The notes beneath the pieces are model-generated. The model saw only the letters and a program-made list of their open reading frames with translations, was not told the origin of the DNA and did not search any database. From assembly GCF_014656095.1 (NCBI RefSeq), contig NZ_BNBT01000063.1:1-43478 (forward strand): a stretch of DNA of 43,478 nt, written 5' to 3'. Origin of the DNA: Streptomyces longispororuber (GTDB lineage Bacteria > Actinomycetota > Actinomycetes > Streptomycetales > Streptomycetaceae). Of this stretch, positions 8,396 to 16,573 are shown piece after piece; position 1 is the first letter of the stretch; every line of letters begins with the position of its first letter. Both the position numbers and the translations under genes were made by a program.

Positions 8396-9604
8396 TCAGC
8401 CGTCCGCCCCGGTGGCCGCCTCGCCCGGCACCTCGTCCGACGCGGCGGCGGACGTACCGGCGGACGTACCGGCGGACGGCGCGGCCGAGGGGTCGGTGGA
8501 GGGCTCGGCGGAGGCATCGGCTGCCACCACCCCGCCGGACATACCGGCCAATTCAGTCGTCCAGGCGGCCAACTCGCTGATCCTGGCCCCGTCGTAGCCG
8601 AACACCGCGCTCCGGACCGTGTCCTCCAGCGGGTCGCGCCACCGCGCGGGGATGCCCGCGGCCCCGCACCGCACGCCCGCGAACGACCCGGCCGTCGCGC
8701 CGTTCGAGTCCGTGTCCAGGCCGCCGCGCACCGTCAGCGCGAGGGTGCGGGTGAAGTCCCCGTCGCCGTACAGGAGCCCGGCGGTGAGCACCGCGACGTT
8801 CGGCACCGCGTGGATCCAGCCGAGCCCGGCCGTCTCCCGCTCCACGGCGTCGAGCGTCTCCTCCCAGCTCAGCCGCGCCTCGTGCAGGGCCGCCACGCGG
8901 CGCACCGCCCGCGCCACGCGACAGCCCGCCGGGATCACGCCGAGCGCCCGGTCCACGGCCTCGCGCGGGGTGGCGGCGGTGAACGCGGCCGCGATCAGGG
9001 CCGCCGCCCACATCGCCGCGTACACGCCGTTGCCGGTGTGCGAGAGCACGGCGTCGCGGCGGGCCAGCGCCGCGGCCCGGCGCGGGGCGCCGGGACAGGT
9101 CCAGCCGAAGACGTCGGCGCGGATCAGCGCGCCGATCCACTCCTGGTACGGGTTGTCGTACGTCGCCGTCAGCGGCGGCCTGAGGCCGTTCACCAGGTTG
9201 CGGTACGCGGCGCGCTCCGCCGTGAACGTCTGCCGGTACGGAAGCCGGTGCAGCCACGCCTCGCCCACCTGCTCCGTGGTGAAGCGGAAGCCATGCGTCC
9301 GCAGCAGGTCCAGGCCGAGGACGGTGTAGTCCACGTCGTCGTCGCGGCAGCTCCCGTGGATCCGCCCGCGCACGCAGGAGCGCCACTCGGGCCGCAGCTC
9401 GAAGCCGGTGGCGTCGGGCGGGGGAGGGGGCAGGTAGTCGGTGAGCGGCAGCGCGTCGGTCAGCCGCAGGTAGCGGTCGATGCGGTCGCGGGTCCAGTGG
9501 TCGCCCCGCTCCACGGGCTTGCCGAGCATGTTGCCCGCGACCCGGCCGAGCCACCCCCCGAGCACGCGGTCCGCGAGCGCCGTCCCCTGTGCCGTCTGCG
9601 TCAT
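8396..9604 (-). CDS. ADP-ribosylglycohydrolase family protein
   Basis: 402 residues. The family (DraG, ARH3) removes ADP-ribose from proteins or related substrates with two Mg ions. The metal-binding acidic cluster is seen in SCRDDDVDYT (Asp88, Asp89, Asp90, Asp92), and the second site in GLDTDSNGATAG (Asp297 and Asp299, the family's GxDTDS motif). A long helical domain lies between them. The last 45 residues are a low-complexity Ala/Ser/Thr/Pro tail, encoded partly by gtaccggcggac repeats at about 8455-8480, and are probably disordered. The ATG at 9604 is preceded by TAGACC six bases away, close to but not matching the TANNNT pattern. No dinitrogenase reductase system is nearby, so a general ADP-ribose eraser role is more likely. 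Confidence 0.88.
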   Translation of the reverse strand: MTQTAQGTALADRVLGGWLGRVAGNMLGKPVERGDHWTRDRIDRYLRLTDALPLTDYLPPPPPDATGFELRPEWRSCVRGRIHGSCRDDDVDYTVLGLDLLRTHGFRFTTEQVGEAWLHRLPYRQTFTAERAAYRNLVNGLRPPLTATYDNPYQEWIGALIRADVFGWTCPGAPRRAAALARRDAVLSHTGNGVYAAMWAAALIAAAFTAATPREAVDRALGVIPAGCRVARAVRRVAALHEARLSWEETLDAVERETAGLGWIHAVPNVAVLTAGLLYGDGDFTRTLALTVRGGLDTDSNGATAGSFAGVRCGAAGIPARWRDPLEDTVRSAVFGYDGARISELAAWTTELAGMSGGVVAADASAEPSTDPSAAPSAGTSAGTSAAASDEVPGEAATGADG

Positions 9605-9699
9605 GGGTCCGGTCTACCCGCGACGGGGCCGGAGGTACGCGCTCCGCGGCCCGGTGGGCGCGGCTCCGGTGCCCCTGGGCAGCGGGCCCCTCCTGCGGT

Positions 9700-9705
9700 T
9701 ATGGT
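9700..9705 (+). promoter_or_regulatory. putative -10 box for glycerate kinase
   Basis: TATGGT fits TANNNT about 47 bases before the ATG at 9752, in the intergenic region divergent from the ADP-ribosylglycohydrolase gene. The -35 is unclear. Confidence 0.3.
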
Positions 9706-9751
9706 CGCTGCGGCGCGACTGCCTTGCCGCGAGCAAGGCCGGAAGCAAGGG

Positions 9752-10960
9752 ATGTGCAAGGTGGCGGACGCAGTGACGTCAGCTCATGAGGGGGGCCGCG
9801 AGGCGGAGCACGGCGGGGGCCGTGGCGGCCGCGGACACGTACTGATCGCCGCGGACAAGTTCAAGGGGTCGCTCACGGCCGTGGCGGTCGCCGAGCGCGT
9901 GACGGCGGGCCTGCGCGGGGTCGTGCCGGACCTGCCGGTGCGGGCGCTGCCCGTGGCGGACGGCGGCGACGGCACGGTCGACGCGGCCGTGGCGGCCGGG
10001 TTCGAGCGCCGCGAGGTACGGGTCACGGGACCGCTCGGCACCGAGGTCGTGGCGGCGTACGCGCTGCGCGAGGGCACCGCGGTCGTGGAGATGGCGGAGG
10101 CCTCGGGGCTGCAACGCCTGCCCGACGGGGTGTTCGCGCCGCTCACCGCGACCACGTACGGCACCGGTGAGCTGATCCGCGCCGCCCTGGACGCGGGCGC
10201 GCGCACCCTCGTCTTCGGCGTGGGCGGCAGCGCCACCACGGACGGCGGCGCGGGGATGCTGGCCGCGCTCGGCGCGCGGTTCCTGGACGCGGCCGGTCAG
10301 CCCGTGGCGCCCGGCGGCGGCCCGCTGCGGGACCTGGCGTCGGCGGACCTTTCGGGGCTCGACGCGCGCCTCGCCGAGGCCGAGATCGTCCTGGCCAGCG
10401 ACGTCGACAACCCACTGACCGGCCCCAAGGGCGCACCGGCGGTGTACGGCCCGCAGAAGGGCGCCTCGCCCGAGGACGTGGCGGCGCTGGACGCCGCGCT
10501 CGCCCACTACGCCCAGGTACTGGCCGGGACCGCGGGACCGCGCGCCCTGGAGTACGCCGAGGCGCCGGGGGCCGGGGCCGCGGGCGGCATCGGCTACGGC
10601 GCCCTCGTCGGCCTCGGCGCGTCCTTCCGGCCCGGGATCGAGGTCATGCTGGACGTCCTCGGCTTCGGGCCCGCGCTGGCCGGGGCGCAGCTCGTCATCA
10701 CCGGCGAGGGCTCGCTGGACGAGCAGACCCTGCACGGCAAGGCGCCCGCCGGGGTGGCCGCGGCGGCCCGCGCGGCCGGCGTCGAGGTCATCGCCGTCTG
10801 CGGCCGCCTGGCGCTGCCCCCGTCCGCCCTCGGCACGGCGGGCATCCGCCGCGCGTACGCCCTGACGGACATCGAGCCGGACCCGGCCCGCTGCATCGCC
10901 GAGGCGGGCCCGCTCCTGGAACGACTGGCCGGGAACATCGCGCGGGACTACGTGACCTGA
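9752..10960 (+). CDS. glycerate kinase (GarK/GlxK family)
   Basis: 402 residues. The family phosphorylates D-glycerate to 2- or 3-phosphoglycerate at the end of glyoxylate, glycolate or sugar-acid breakdown. The start signature IAADKFKGSLTAVAVAERV, the central GVGGSATTDGGAGMLAALG (about 155-173) and the C-terminal GEGSLDEQTLHGKAPAGVA (about 318-336) are all present, so the call is firm. The ATG at 9752 has GGAAG at a usable distance; it adds about 30 poorly conserved residues before the core, and GTG 9761 is an alternative. It could use glycerate derived from glyoxylate, which the ethylmalonyl-CoA pathway encoded 6 kb away produces, though the two are not in one operon. It is convergent with the next gene. 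Confidence 0.92.
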   Translation: MCKVADAVTSAHEGGREAEHGGGRGGRGHVLIAADKFKGSLTAVAVAERVTAGLRGVVPDLPVRALPVADGGDGTVDAAVAAGFERREVRVTGPLGTEVVAAYALREGTAVVEMAEASGLQRLPDGVFAPLTATTYGTGELIRAALDAGARTLVFGVGGSATTDGGAGMLAALGARFLDAAGQPVAPGGGPLRDLASADLSGLDARLAEAEIVLASDVDNPLTGPKGAPAVYGPQKGASPEDVAALDAALAHYAQVLAGTAGPRALEYAEAPGAGAAGGIGYGALVGLGASFRPGIEVMLDVLGFGPALAGAQLVITGEGSLDEQTLHGKAPAGVAAAARAAGVEVIAVCGRLALPPSALGTAGIRRAYALTDIEPDPARCIAEAGPLLERLAGNIARDYVT

Positions 10961-10975
10961 CGACGTCCGCTGGGA

Positions 10976-11010
10976 GCCGCGCCTGCCTGCCCGCCAGTTC
11001 GCGGCGCGGC
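10976..11010 (+). terminator. weak candidate hairpin after glycerate kinase
   Basis: GCCGCGCC at 10976-10983 pairs perfectly with GGCGCGGC at 11003-11010 across a 19-base loop, 16 bases after the glycerate kinase stop. No T run follows. Possible terminator only. Confidence 0.25.
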
Positions 11011-11121
11011 GTCAAGTGCTGACGAGGCGGCAGCGGTCCGGCGGCGCGGGCACGATCCCGTGCGGCCGGGCCGCAGCTCACGGCGGCGTACTCGGCGGCG
11101 TCCTCAGCCCGCTCAGTCGGC

Positions 11122-12258
11122 TCAGTCGGTGTCCGTCGCGGCCAGCACCGCAAGCCGTCGGCGCCCCGGGGAGACCGCGAGCAGGCCGATGTCCCAGGCC
11201 ACGCGCTCGAACCAGGAGGTTTCGGCGTCGAAGTCGTACCAGGCGCACTCCCGTACGCGGGCCTCGACCTCCTCGGCGGGGCCGGTCTCCGCGGCGCCGG
11301 AGAGGCCGGCCAGGGATCGCCACGCGGCCAGACGGCCGTAGGCGCCCCGGACTCCGTGGTTGTACGCGCCACCCGTGGACGCGGCGGCGAACAGCACCCG
11401 CCACGCCTGGTCCGGCGGGCAGGCCGCGACCGTGACAGCGGTCTTCTTCCCCGCGCCGCACAGGCACTCGAGCCCGAGCGAGGGCAGCGCGCCCGGTACC
11501 GCCTCGGCCCCCAGGGGAGCCGCCAGGCCGAAGACGCGTGCCTCGACGCGTCCGTTGGACCCCTCGACCCAGTTCGCCACCGCCGCGCCGATGCGGTCGG
11601 CGGCGGCCGGGGTCGTCGTGTCCGCGGCAGAGGGCGCGTGCGCCGCCGCGGCGGCCCGCACCCGGCGGGTGCGTGAGGGACCGTAGGGCATCGCGTGACT
11701 GCCGCCGCGCGCGCTGTAGCCCGGCAGGTCCGGCTCCCCCTCCACGCCCGACAGCGTCAGCGGGAGCTCGCCCAGCGGATGGTGCTTCCAGTGCGGCGAC
11801 GTCGCCCACCCCGCGATCCCCGGGGCCCGCGTGACGTCGACGCCCCGGAGCACCAGCTCATGGACCAGGCAGGCGCGCAGCTCCTCCGGGGCCTTGCCGG
11901 TGAACACCACCGACAGGTCCTCCGCCGACTGGCAGGAGGCCAGCAGGGAGGCCACGTACCGGGACCGCTCGCGGACAGCGGCCGCGGTGGCCCCGGCCGG
12001 GGAGATCAGGCGCAACGCCTGGGCGACGTTCCCGGGCCCGGGGGTGACTGCCAGCGACCTGAGCAGATGGTCGAAGAGGCTCTCGTACTGCCAAATCCAC
12101 CCGTCGCCGGAGCGGTGAGCCGCGGTGAGCGCGAGGCTGAGGTCCGCGAGGAACACGTTGTCCCCCTGAGCGAGGCACCGGTCGGCGGTCCGCCACACGC
12201 CGGTGACGTCCTCCAACTCCGGCAGTTCCGCCACGATCTTCTGTATGCGATCGGTCAC
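11122..12258 (-). CDS. DUF6183-like protein of unknown function
   Basis: 378 residues from a GTG at 12258. I do not recognise an enzyme motif. The protein looks like the actinomycete family annotated DUF6183: an alpha-helical, HEAT-like N-terminal two thirds (many ALTAAHR and LRLISPAGATAAAVRERSR-like helices), a loop rich in Ala, Ser and Thr around 220-240, and a C-terminal part with LECLCGAGKKTAVTVAACP, in which two cysteines stand close together, and VLFAAASTGGAYNHGVRGAYGR. No signal peptide or membrane segment is visible. The GTG lies six bases after a TACGCT box, so a leaderless mRNA is likely and the longer open frame upstream is not used. It is convergent with the glycerate kinase gene. 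The family name comes from memory. Confidence 0.65.
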   Translation of the reverse strand: MTDRIQKIVAELPELEDVTGVWRTADRCLAQGDNVFLADLSLALTAAHRSGDGWIWQYESLFDHLLRSLAVTPGPGNVAQALRLISPAGATAAAVRERSRYVASLLASCQSAEDLSVVFTGKAPEELRACLVHELVLRGVDVTRAPGIAGWATSPHWKHHPLGELPLTLSGVEGEPDLPGYSARGGSHAMPYGPSRTRRVRAAAAAHAPSAADTTTPAAADRIGAAVANWVEGSNGRVEARVFGLAAPLGAEAVPGALPSLGLECLCGAGKKTAVTVAACPPDQAWRVLFAAASTGGAYNHGVRGAYGRLAAWRSLAGLSGAAETGPAEEVEARVRECAWYDFDAETSWFERVAWDIGLLAVSPGRRRLAVLAATDTD

Positions 12259-12264
12259 GCAGGG

Positions 12265-12270
12265 AGCGTA
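12265..12270 (-). promoter_or_regulatory. -10 box of a leaderless transcript (DUF6183-like gene)
   Basis: TACGCT on the minus strand, six bases before the GTG start at 12258; no ribosome site fits between them. Confidence 0.5.
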
Positions 12271-12411
12271 CGCACCCTGGGCCCCACGCACCGAGCGCAT
12301 TTCCCGGGACGCCGACGGGCCACACACCGAACGCCCAACCCAGTGCGACCGGCAGCTTCTCGTAGGTGAGCCATGGTGACGCGAAGCCGGCCCGGACTGC
12401 GGAGCGCGGGT

Positions 12412-13383
12412 TCACCGGCCGATCGGTCTCGCGCCGGTCGCGGCCAGGGACAGGTCCCAGAGCCGGGCCGCCGCGTCGGGGGCGACGGCGTACGCGCGGA
12501 CGCCGCCGTCGTCCATGGGGGAGCCGGGGGCGGAGACGCGGGCGACGTCGCAGTCCTCCAGGTAGAGGCCGCCCCGGCCGTCGAGGAGCGGGGACGTGGC
12601 GGCCCACAGGCCGGTGGCGGCCCCCTGGGAGGGACTTTTGAAACCGTCGCCGACGACCTTGCCGCGCTCGTCCACCCAGCCGCGGTCGATCTGCTCCTGG
12701 AGTGTCATCCCCCGCTGCAGCCCGGTGATGATCTTCCCGGGGTGCAGGGCGAACGCCCGGACCCCGTCGCCGCGCCCGAGGGCGTCGAGGTGCACGGCGA
12801 ACAGGGCGTTGGCCGTCTTGGCCTGGCCATAGGCCAGCCACTTGTCGTACCCGGTACGGAAGTGCGGGTCGTGCCAGCGGATGTCGGTGAGGGTGTGCCC
12901 GGCGGAGCTGTTGACGACGACGCGCGCGGCGTCCGCGGCGGCCAGGAGCGGGTACAGCTCGCAGGCGAGGGCGAAGTGCCCGAGGTGGTTCGCGGTGAAC
13001 TGGCTCTCCCACCCGGGTCCGACCCGCCGCTCCGGGGTGGCCATGACCCCGGCGACAGCCATGAGGAGGTCGAGCCGGTCGAGGCGGGTGCCGAGGTACG
13101 CGGAGGCCGCGCGGACGCTGTCGATGTCGGTCAGGTCCATGGCGATGACCTCGCAGCTCCGCACCTCCCGCAGAGCGGCACGGGCGACGTCGGGGCGGCG
13201 CGCGGGAACGACGACCCGGGCCCCGGCGGCCGCCAGGGCCCGGGTGGTCTCCAGGCCGAGCCCGGAGTAGCCCCCGGTCACCACGGCCGTCCTGCCGGAG
13301 AGATCGAGGCCGGAGACGACGTCCTCGGCGGTGGCGGAAGCGGAGAAGGGCGAGCCGAGCGGCTGCTGATCAGTGAGGGACAT
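12412..13383 (-). CDS. SDR family NAD(P)-dependent oxidoreductase
   Basis: 323 residues, a short-chain dehydrogenase/reductase of the retinol-dehydrogenase/WWOX-like classical type. The cofactor motif is TGGYSGLG (36-43), the structural Asn is Asn132 in ANHLGHF, the catalytic Ser is in NSSAG (159-160), and the YxxxK pair is Tyr185/Lys189 in YGQAK. The substrate is unknown. The ATG at 13383 is seven bases downstream of a -10 box, so its mRNA is probably leaderless. It is divergent from a MerR-family gene, and the shared 55-base spacer carries a promoter with a 19-base spacer and a dyad, which points to direct control by that regulator, possibly in response to a reactive aldehyde or ketone. Confidence 0.9.
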   Translation of the reverse strand: MSLTDQQPLGSPFSASATAEDVVSGLDLSGRTAVVTGGYSGLGLETTRALAAAGARVVVPARRPDVARAALREVRSCEVIAMDLTDIDSVRAASAYLGTRLDRLDLLMAVAGVMATPERRVGPGWESQFTANHLGHFALACELYPLLAAADAARVVVNSSAGHTLTDIRWHDPHFRTGYDKWLAYGQAKTANALFAVHLDALGRGDGVRAFALHPGKIITGLQRGMTLQEQIDRGWVDERGKVVGDGFKSPSQGAATGLWAATSPLLDGRGGLYLEDCDVARVSAPGSPMDDGGVRAYAVAPDAAARLWDLSLAATGARPIGR

Positions 13384-13390
13384 GCCGACG

Positions 13391-13421
13391 ACGCTACGAT
13401 CTGGAGCGAGGTCTAGATCAA
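13391..13421 (-). promoter_or_regulatory. MerR-type promoter of the SDR gene
   Basis: On the minus strand TTGATC (13416-13421) and TAGCGT (13391-13396) are separated by 19 bases, the overlong spacer typical of promoters that MerR proteins activate by untwisting DNA. The -10 box ends seven bases before the ATG at 13383. Confidence 0.65.
13398..13419. promoter_or_regulatory. putative MerR operator dyad
   Basis: GATCTGGA-N6-TCTAGATC forms an inverted repeat matching at 7 of 8 positions per arm. It is centred within the 19-base spacer of the SDR promoter, exactly where MerR-family dimers bind. Confidence 0.65.
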
Positions 13422-13438
13422 GTCCGGGAGCGAGCGGC

Positions 13439-13861
13439 ATGACGACCACCGAGGCTGCCGCGCAGTCACTGAGCATCGGCGAGGTGGCCGAGCGCACCGG
13501 TCTGAGCGTGCACACCCTGCGCTTCTACGAGCGCGAGGGCCTGCTCGTCGGTCCGGTGCGACGCACCTCGGGCGGGCGGCGGCGCTACACCGCCGCCGAC
13601 GTCGAGTGGCTCCTGATCTGCGTCAAGCTCCGCGAGTCCGGCATGCCGCTCGCCGACCTCAAGCACTTCGCCGCGCTGGTACGCGGCGGCCCGGGCAACG
13701 AGGCGGAACGCCTGCGCCTGCTCGACGCCCACCGACAGCGCGTCGACGCACAGATCCAGGCCCTGGAGGAGTGCCGCTCCCTCATCACCTGGAAGGTCGG
13801 CGTCTACGCCGAACACCTGGCCCGCGGCGAGGCGGACGGCCTCTGGGACCCGACGGCCTGA
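13439..13861 (+). CDS. MerR family transcriptional regulator
   Basis: 140 residues. The N-terminal winged helix reads SIGEVAERTGLSVHTLRFYEREGLL (12-36), then RRRYTAADVEWLLICVKLRESGMPLADLKHF and a dimerisation coiled coil with LLDAHRQRVDAQIQALEECRSLI. There is one Cys in the effector region (in EECRSL) and no Cys pair or cluster, so metal or iron-sulphur sensing (MerR, CueR, SoxR) is unlikely; the effector is probably a small organic molecule. The ATG at 13439 has GGGAG eight bases upstream. It is divergent from the SDR gene, whose promoter it probably controls. A short hairpin follows the gene. Confidence 0.9.
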   Translation: MTTTEAAAQSLSIGEVAERTGLSVHTLRFYEREGLLVGPVRRTSGGRRRYTAADVEWLLICVKLRESGMPLADLKHFAALVRGGPGNEAERLRLLDAHRQRVDAQIQALEECRSLITWKVGVYAEHLARGEADGLWDPTA

Positions 13862-13888
13862 GGCAGGCGAGGACGACCGCGTCGCGTG

Positions 13889-13905
13889 CGCCGGCTGTGC
13901 CGGCG
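13889..13905 (+). terminator. short hairpin after merR
   Basis: CGCCGGC-TGT-GCCGGCG is a perfect 7-base stem with a 3-base loop starting 28 bases after the merR stop. It lacks a T tail, as many streptomycete terminators do. Confidence 0.4.
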
Positions 13906-13966
13906 AGGTACGCCGAGCCCCGGCCCGGCGACCGCCAAAGACACGGAGCCGAGCCCGCGCCCTCCC

Positions 13967-13972
13967 TACGCT
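13967..13972 (+). promoter_or_regulatory. -10 box of a leaderless transcript (gene at 13979)
   Basis: TACGCT, six bases before the ATG at 13979. The GAGGTG between them touches the start codon and is too close to serve as a ribosome site. Confidence 0.5.
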
Positions 13973-13978
13973 GAGGTG

Positions 13979-14350
13979 ATGACCACCTGGTACGTCCTCG
14001 TCGAAGAGGACACGCGGGAGACCAAGTACGCCGAGGGTGCGGAACTGCGGCTGCACCGGTGGAGGCTGGCGGCCACGCGGAGTGTCGGGCCGGACGAGGA
14101 GCAGGCCGCCGCGGTGGCCGAGCAGCTCGCTCGCGCGTACACGCCGCCCGTGATCGCCCGGCACACCAGGCCGGGCGACGAGCCCGCCCGGAAGGCCTTC
14201 CTCACGCGGGACGGCGCGTGGGTGGTGGCGATCCGGCAGCGGCGCCGTGAGTGCCACATACGGGTGACCACCGCCCGGCTCGTGCACACGCAGGAGGAGA
14301 AGGAGGGGCCGCCCTTGAGCTGGAGGGAGAAGTTCCGGGAGGCCTTCTGA
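13979..14350 (+). CDS. small hypothetical protein
   Basis: 123 residues, unrecognised. The sequence alternates short beta-like stretches (TWYVLVEED, GAWVVAIRQRRRECHIRVTTARLV) with one helix (EEQAAAVAEQLARAY), suggesting a small mixed alpha/beta fold; the C-terminal 20 residues are charged (EEKEGPPLSWREKFREAF). No signal peptide or membrane segment is present. Codon use is like that of its neighbours. Its apparent leaderless promoter suggests a stand-alone gene; it runs in the same direction as the small membrane protein gene 180 bases downstream. No function can be proposed. Confidence 0.7.
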   Translation: MTTWYVLVEEDTRETKYAEGAELRLHRWRLAATRSVGPDEEQAAAVAEQLARAYTPPVIARHTRPGDEPARKAFLTRDGAWVVAIRQRRRECHIRVTTARLVHTQEEKEGPPLSWREKFREAF

Positions 14351-14530
14351 GCCGCGGGCACCGGACGCCGGACGCCCCGACGCTCGGACGGCGTACGCCG
14401 GATGCGGCGTGTGCCGTCGGCCATGGGCACCAGGTGCCCGCCCCGGCCCGACCCGAACGCCCCCGCGGAGCGCATGAGCACGGGGTGGCGGGGCAAGCGG
14501 CAGACACACCTCATCCCCAGGGAGCCCCCC

Positions 14531-14773
14531 ATGATAGTTGTCGGCATCATCGCCGTCTGCGTCGTTCTGGCCCTCCTTGCCTTCCTCGTCCCCCGGCTGT
14601 CCAGGCACCCCGAACGCGGCACCCAGCGCACCCTGGGAGTCGGTTCCCGCGCCGGTGGCAAGGCCCCCGGCATCCTGGGCCGCATCTTCAGCAAGCCCTT
14701 CCGCAGCAGCTCCAAGGCGGTGAGCCACAGCGGCTCCGCCGGCCGCCGCGCCCGGGGCCGCCTGCCGTTCTGA
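14531..14773 (+). CDS. small membrane-anchored basic protein (DUF6411-like)
   Basis: 80 residues. A single N-terminal hydrophobic segment (about residues 1-21, IVVGIIAVCVVLALLAFLVP) is followed by a short, strongly basic, Gly/Ser-rich cytoplasmic tail. This matches the actinomycete family I recall as DUF6411, of unknown function. The start is well supported: AGGGAG at 14519-14524 lies six bases before the ATG. The gene is closed by a perfect 17-base hairpin 33 bases downstream. The positive tail suggests binding to acidic lipid heads or nucleic acid near the membrane; this is inference only. Its neighbours on the other strand make phospholipids (pssA, psd), but it is convergent with them. Confidence 0.75.
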   Translation: MIVVGIIAVCVVLALLAFLVPRLSRHPERGTQRTLGVGSRAGGKAPGILGRIFSKPFRSSSKAVSHSGSAGRRARGRLPF

Positions 14774-14806
14774 ACCATGGACCACCACACGCCGTGGGGA
14801 AGACAG

Positions 14807-14844
14807 CAGCGAGCGCCGTGCACTGGTGTGCACGGCGCTCGCTG
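14807..14844. terminator. strong bidirectional hairpin terminator
   Basis: A perfect 17-base stem (14807-14823 with 14828-14844) with a TGGT loop lies between the convergent ends of the DUF6411-like gene and pssA. Being symmetrical, it can serve both strands. Confidence 0.85.
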
Positions 14845-14884
14845 GTGCCGTTCGTTCACTTCGGTGTGCCGGTACGGACCGGCG

Positions 14885-15748
14885 TTACGGAAGCTGTGCC
14901 GCCCGGGCCTCGCGGCGGTTGTCGCGGAAGTTGTTCACCCGGCGGGCCGTGGCGAAGAGCGGGATCACGGCGCCCAGGACGAGCTGGAGGGCGCACCCCG
15001 TCTGGAGCAGGAGCTGTCCGCCCGGCGCGTCGAAGGCCCACGCCGCGAGCAGCCCCATCGCGGAGACGATCCACGCCAGCATGGCGACGGCGAGCAGCCC
15101 GCGCGGCTTCGGGTACTCCACGCGGCTCACCATGAGCCACGCCGTACCGATGATCGCGAGGAGCGTGGCCTCGAAGGGCAGCTCCAGGAGCACGATGGAG
15201 ACCACCGTCAGCGCCCCGAAGGGCGAGGGCATCCCCTGGAACACCCCGTCACGCAGCGTGACGCAGGAGAATCTGGCGAGCCGGAGCACCACCGCCAGGA
15301 GGACCACGATCGCGCCCACCGCCGCGACCCGCTGGTGCGCGTCGTCGGCGACCATGCCGTAGACGAGCACGAAGTACGCGGGCGCGAGCCCGAAGCTGAT
15401 CAGGTCCGAGAGGTTGTCCAGCTCGGCGCCCATCGGCGACGAGCGCAGCTTGCGCGCGACGAGGCCGTCGAAGAGGTCGAAGACCGCCGCGCACAGCATG
15501 AGGATCACCGCCGTGGCCGCGCTGTGCCGGGCCATGCCGGACTGGTCACTGCCCGTGAGGTGCGGGATGAGGATGCCGGTGGTGGTGAAGTACACCGCCA
15601 TGAACCCGCAGGTGGCGTTGCCGAGCGTGAGGGTGTCCGCTATCGAGAGACGCAGCGAGAGCGGCATCTCCTCGTCGGCGTCGTCCACCACGGTGTCGAC
15701 GGCCTCGGGCACCCAGCCCGCCTGTGCCTCGGGATCAGTCACGGTCAA
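14885..15748 (-). CDS. pssA: CDP-diacylglycerol--serine O-phosphatidyltransferase
   Basis: 287 residues. It makes phosphatidylserine from CDP-diacylglycerol and L-serine in the cytoplasmic membrane. The CDP-alcohol phosphotransferase signature DLFDGLVARKLRSSPMG followed by AELDNLSD is present, with all four Asp residues; by my count seven rather than eight residues separate the Arg from the Gly. About seven or eight hydrophobic helices follow an acidic N-terminus of about 35 residues. The 5' end overlaps psd: the TTG at 15748 has GGGGTG seven bases upstream, while GTG 15742 is an alternative. Both starts lie before the psd stop, so translation is coupled. The product is the substrate of the Psd enzyme encoded immediately upstream. 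Confidence 0.93.
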   Translation of the reverse strand: MTVTDPEAQAGWVPEAVDTVVDDADEEMPLSLRLSIADTLTLGNATCGFMAVYFTTTGILIPHLTGSDQSGMARHSAATAVILMLCAAVFDLFDGLVARKLRSSPMGAELDNLSDLISFGLAPAYFVLVYGMVADDAHQRVAAVGAIVVLLAVVLRLARFSCVTLRDGVFQGMPSPFGALTVVSIVLLELPFEATLLAIIGTAWLMVSRVEYPKPRGLLAVAMLAWIVSAMGLLAAWAFDAPGGQLLLQTGCALQLVLGAVIPLFATARRVNNFRDNRREARAAQLP

Positions 15749-16391
15749 TGCGAGTCACCCCAGCCACGGTCTTCTGGCCGACCTCGACATCCACCTCGAC
15801 GCCCTCGGGCAGGTACAGGTCGACGCGCGAGCCGAAGCGGATCAGGCCGATCCGCTCGCCCTGCTCGACCTTCGTGCCCTGCGGCAGGTACGGCACGATG
15901 CGCCGGGCGACCGCGCCCGCGATCTGGATCATCTCGATGTCGCCGAGCTCCGTGTCGAAGTGCCAGACGACGCGCTCGTTGTTCTCGCTCTCCTTGTTGA
16001 ACGCCGGGACGAAACCGCCCGGGATGTGCTCGACGGACGTCACCGTGCCGGCCAGCGGCGCGCGGTTGACGTGGACGTTCAGGGGGCTCATGAAGATGGC
16101 GACGCGAGTACGCCCGTCCTTCCAGGGCATGATGCTCTGGACGACACCGTCGGCCGGGGAGATCACCCTGCCCCGGGTGATCTCGCGCTCGGGGTCGCGG
16201 AAGAACCACAGCATGCCCGCAGCGAGAGCGGTGGTCGGTACGGCGAGGGCGGCGGCACCCTTGGACCGGCGCGCGCGGGCCAGGCTGAGTGCCGCGGTGG
16301 CGACGGTCGGCAGGAGCCACGGCGATGCTCCGCGCGCGAGGCGTACGCCGGCCAGGCTGTCGCGAGGTGCAGAGGTTTGGCTGTGGGGCAT
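15735..16391 (-). CDS. psd: phosphatidylserine decarboxylase proenzyme
   Basis: 218 residues of the short (archaetidylserine-type) Psd subfamily, which converts phosphatidylserine to phosphatidylethanolamine. The enzyme cuts itself to make a pyruvoyl cofactor; the expected site is Gly187-Ser188 in RIGLIRFGSRVDLYLP. Other conserved blocks are FFRDPERE (63-70), SPADGVV (78-84) and MSPLNVHVNRAPL (101-113, with the catalytic His). One hydrophobic N-terminal segment (about 44-62) anchors it to the membrane. The ATG at 16391 has AAGG upstream. It overlaps pssA and follows the acyl-CoA dehydrogenase gene after about 180 bases, so it may have its own promoter; a TACGAT at 16452-16457 on the same strand is a candidate -10. 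Confidence 0.93.
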   Translation of the reverse strand: MPHSQTSAPRDSLAGVRLARGASPWLLPTVATAALSLARARRSKGAAALAVPTTALAAGMLWFFRDPEREITRGRVISPADGVVQSIMPWKDGRTRVAIFMSPLNVHVNRAPLAGTVTSVEHIPGGFVPAFNKESENNERVVWHFDTELGDIEMIQIAGAVARRIVPYLPQGTKVEQGERIGLIRFGSRVDLYLPEGVEVDVEVGQKTVAGVTRIDRD

Positions 16392-16573
16392 GGATGACCT
16401 TCGTAGCGGATGATGCCGCACTGCATACGGGGGGACGGCGGCTTTCCCGGGATCGTATCGGTTGCGAGCCACAACTGGGCAAGCCAGGAAGCCGAGTCGG
16501 CCGCCGCTGCGTGCTGACAGGGTGTGATCTTCTTCTCGATGGGATCTCGAAGAAACCACCCCAAGCCGGACAT

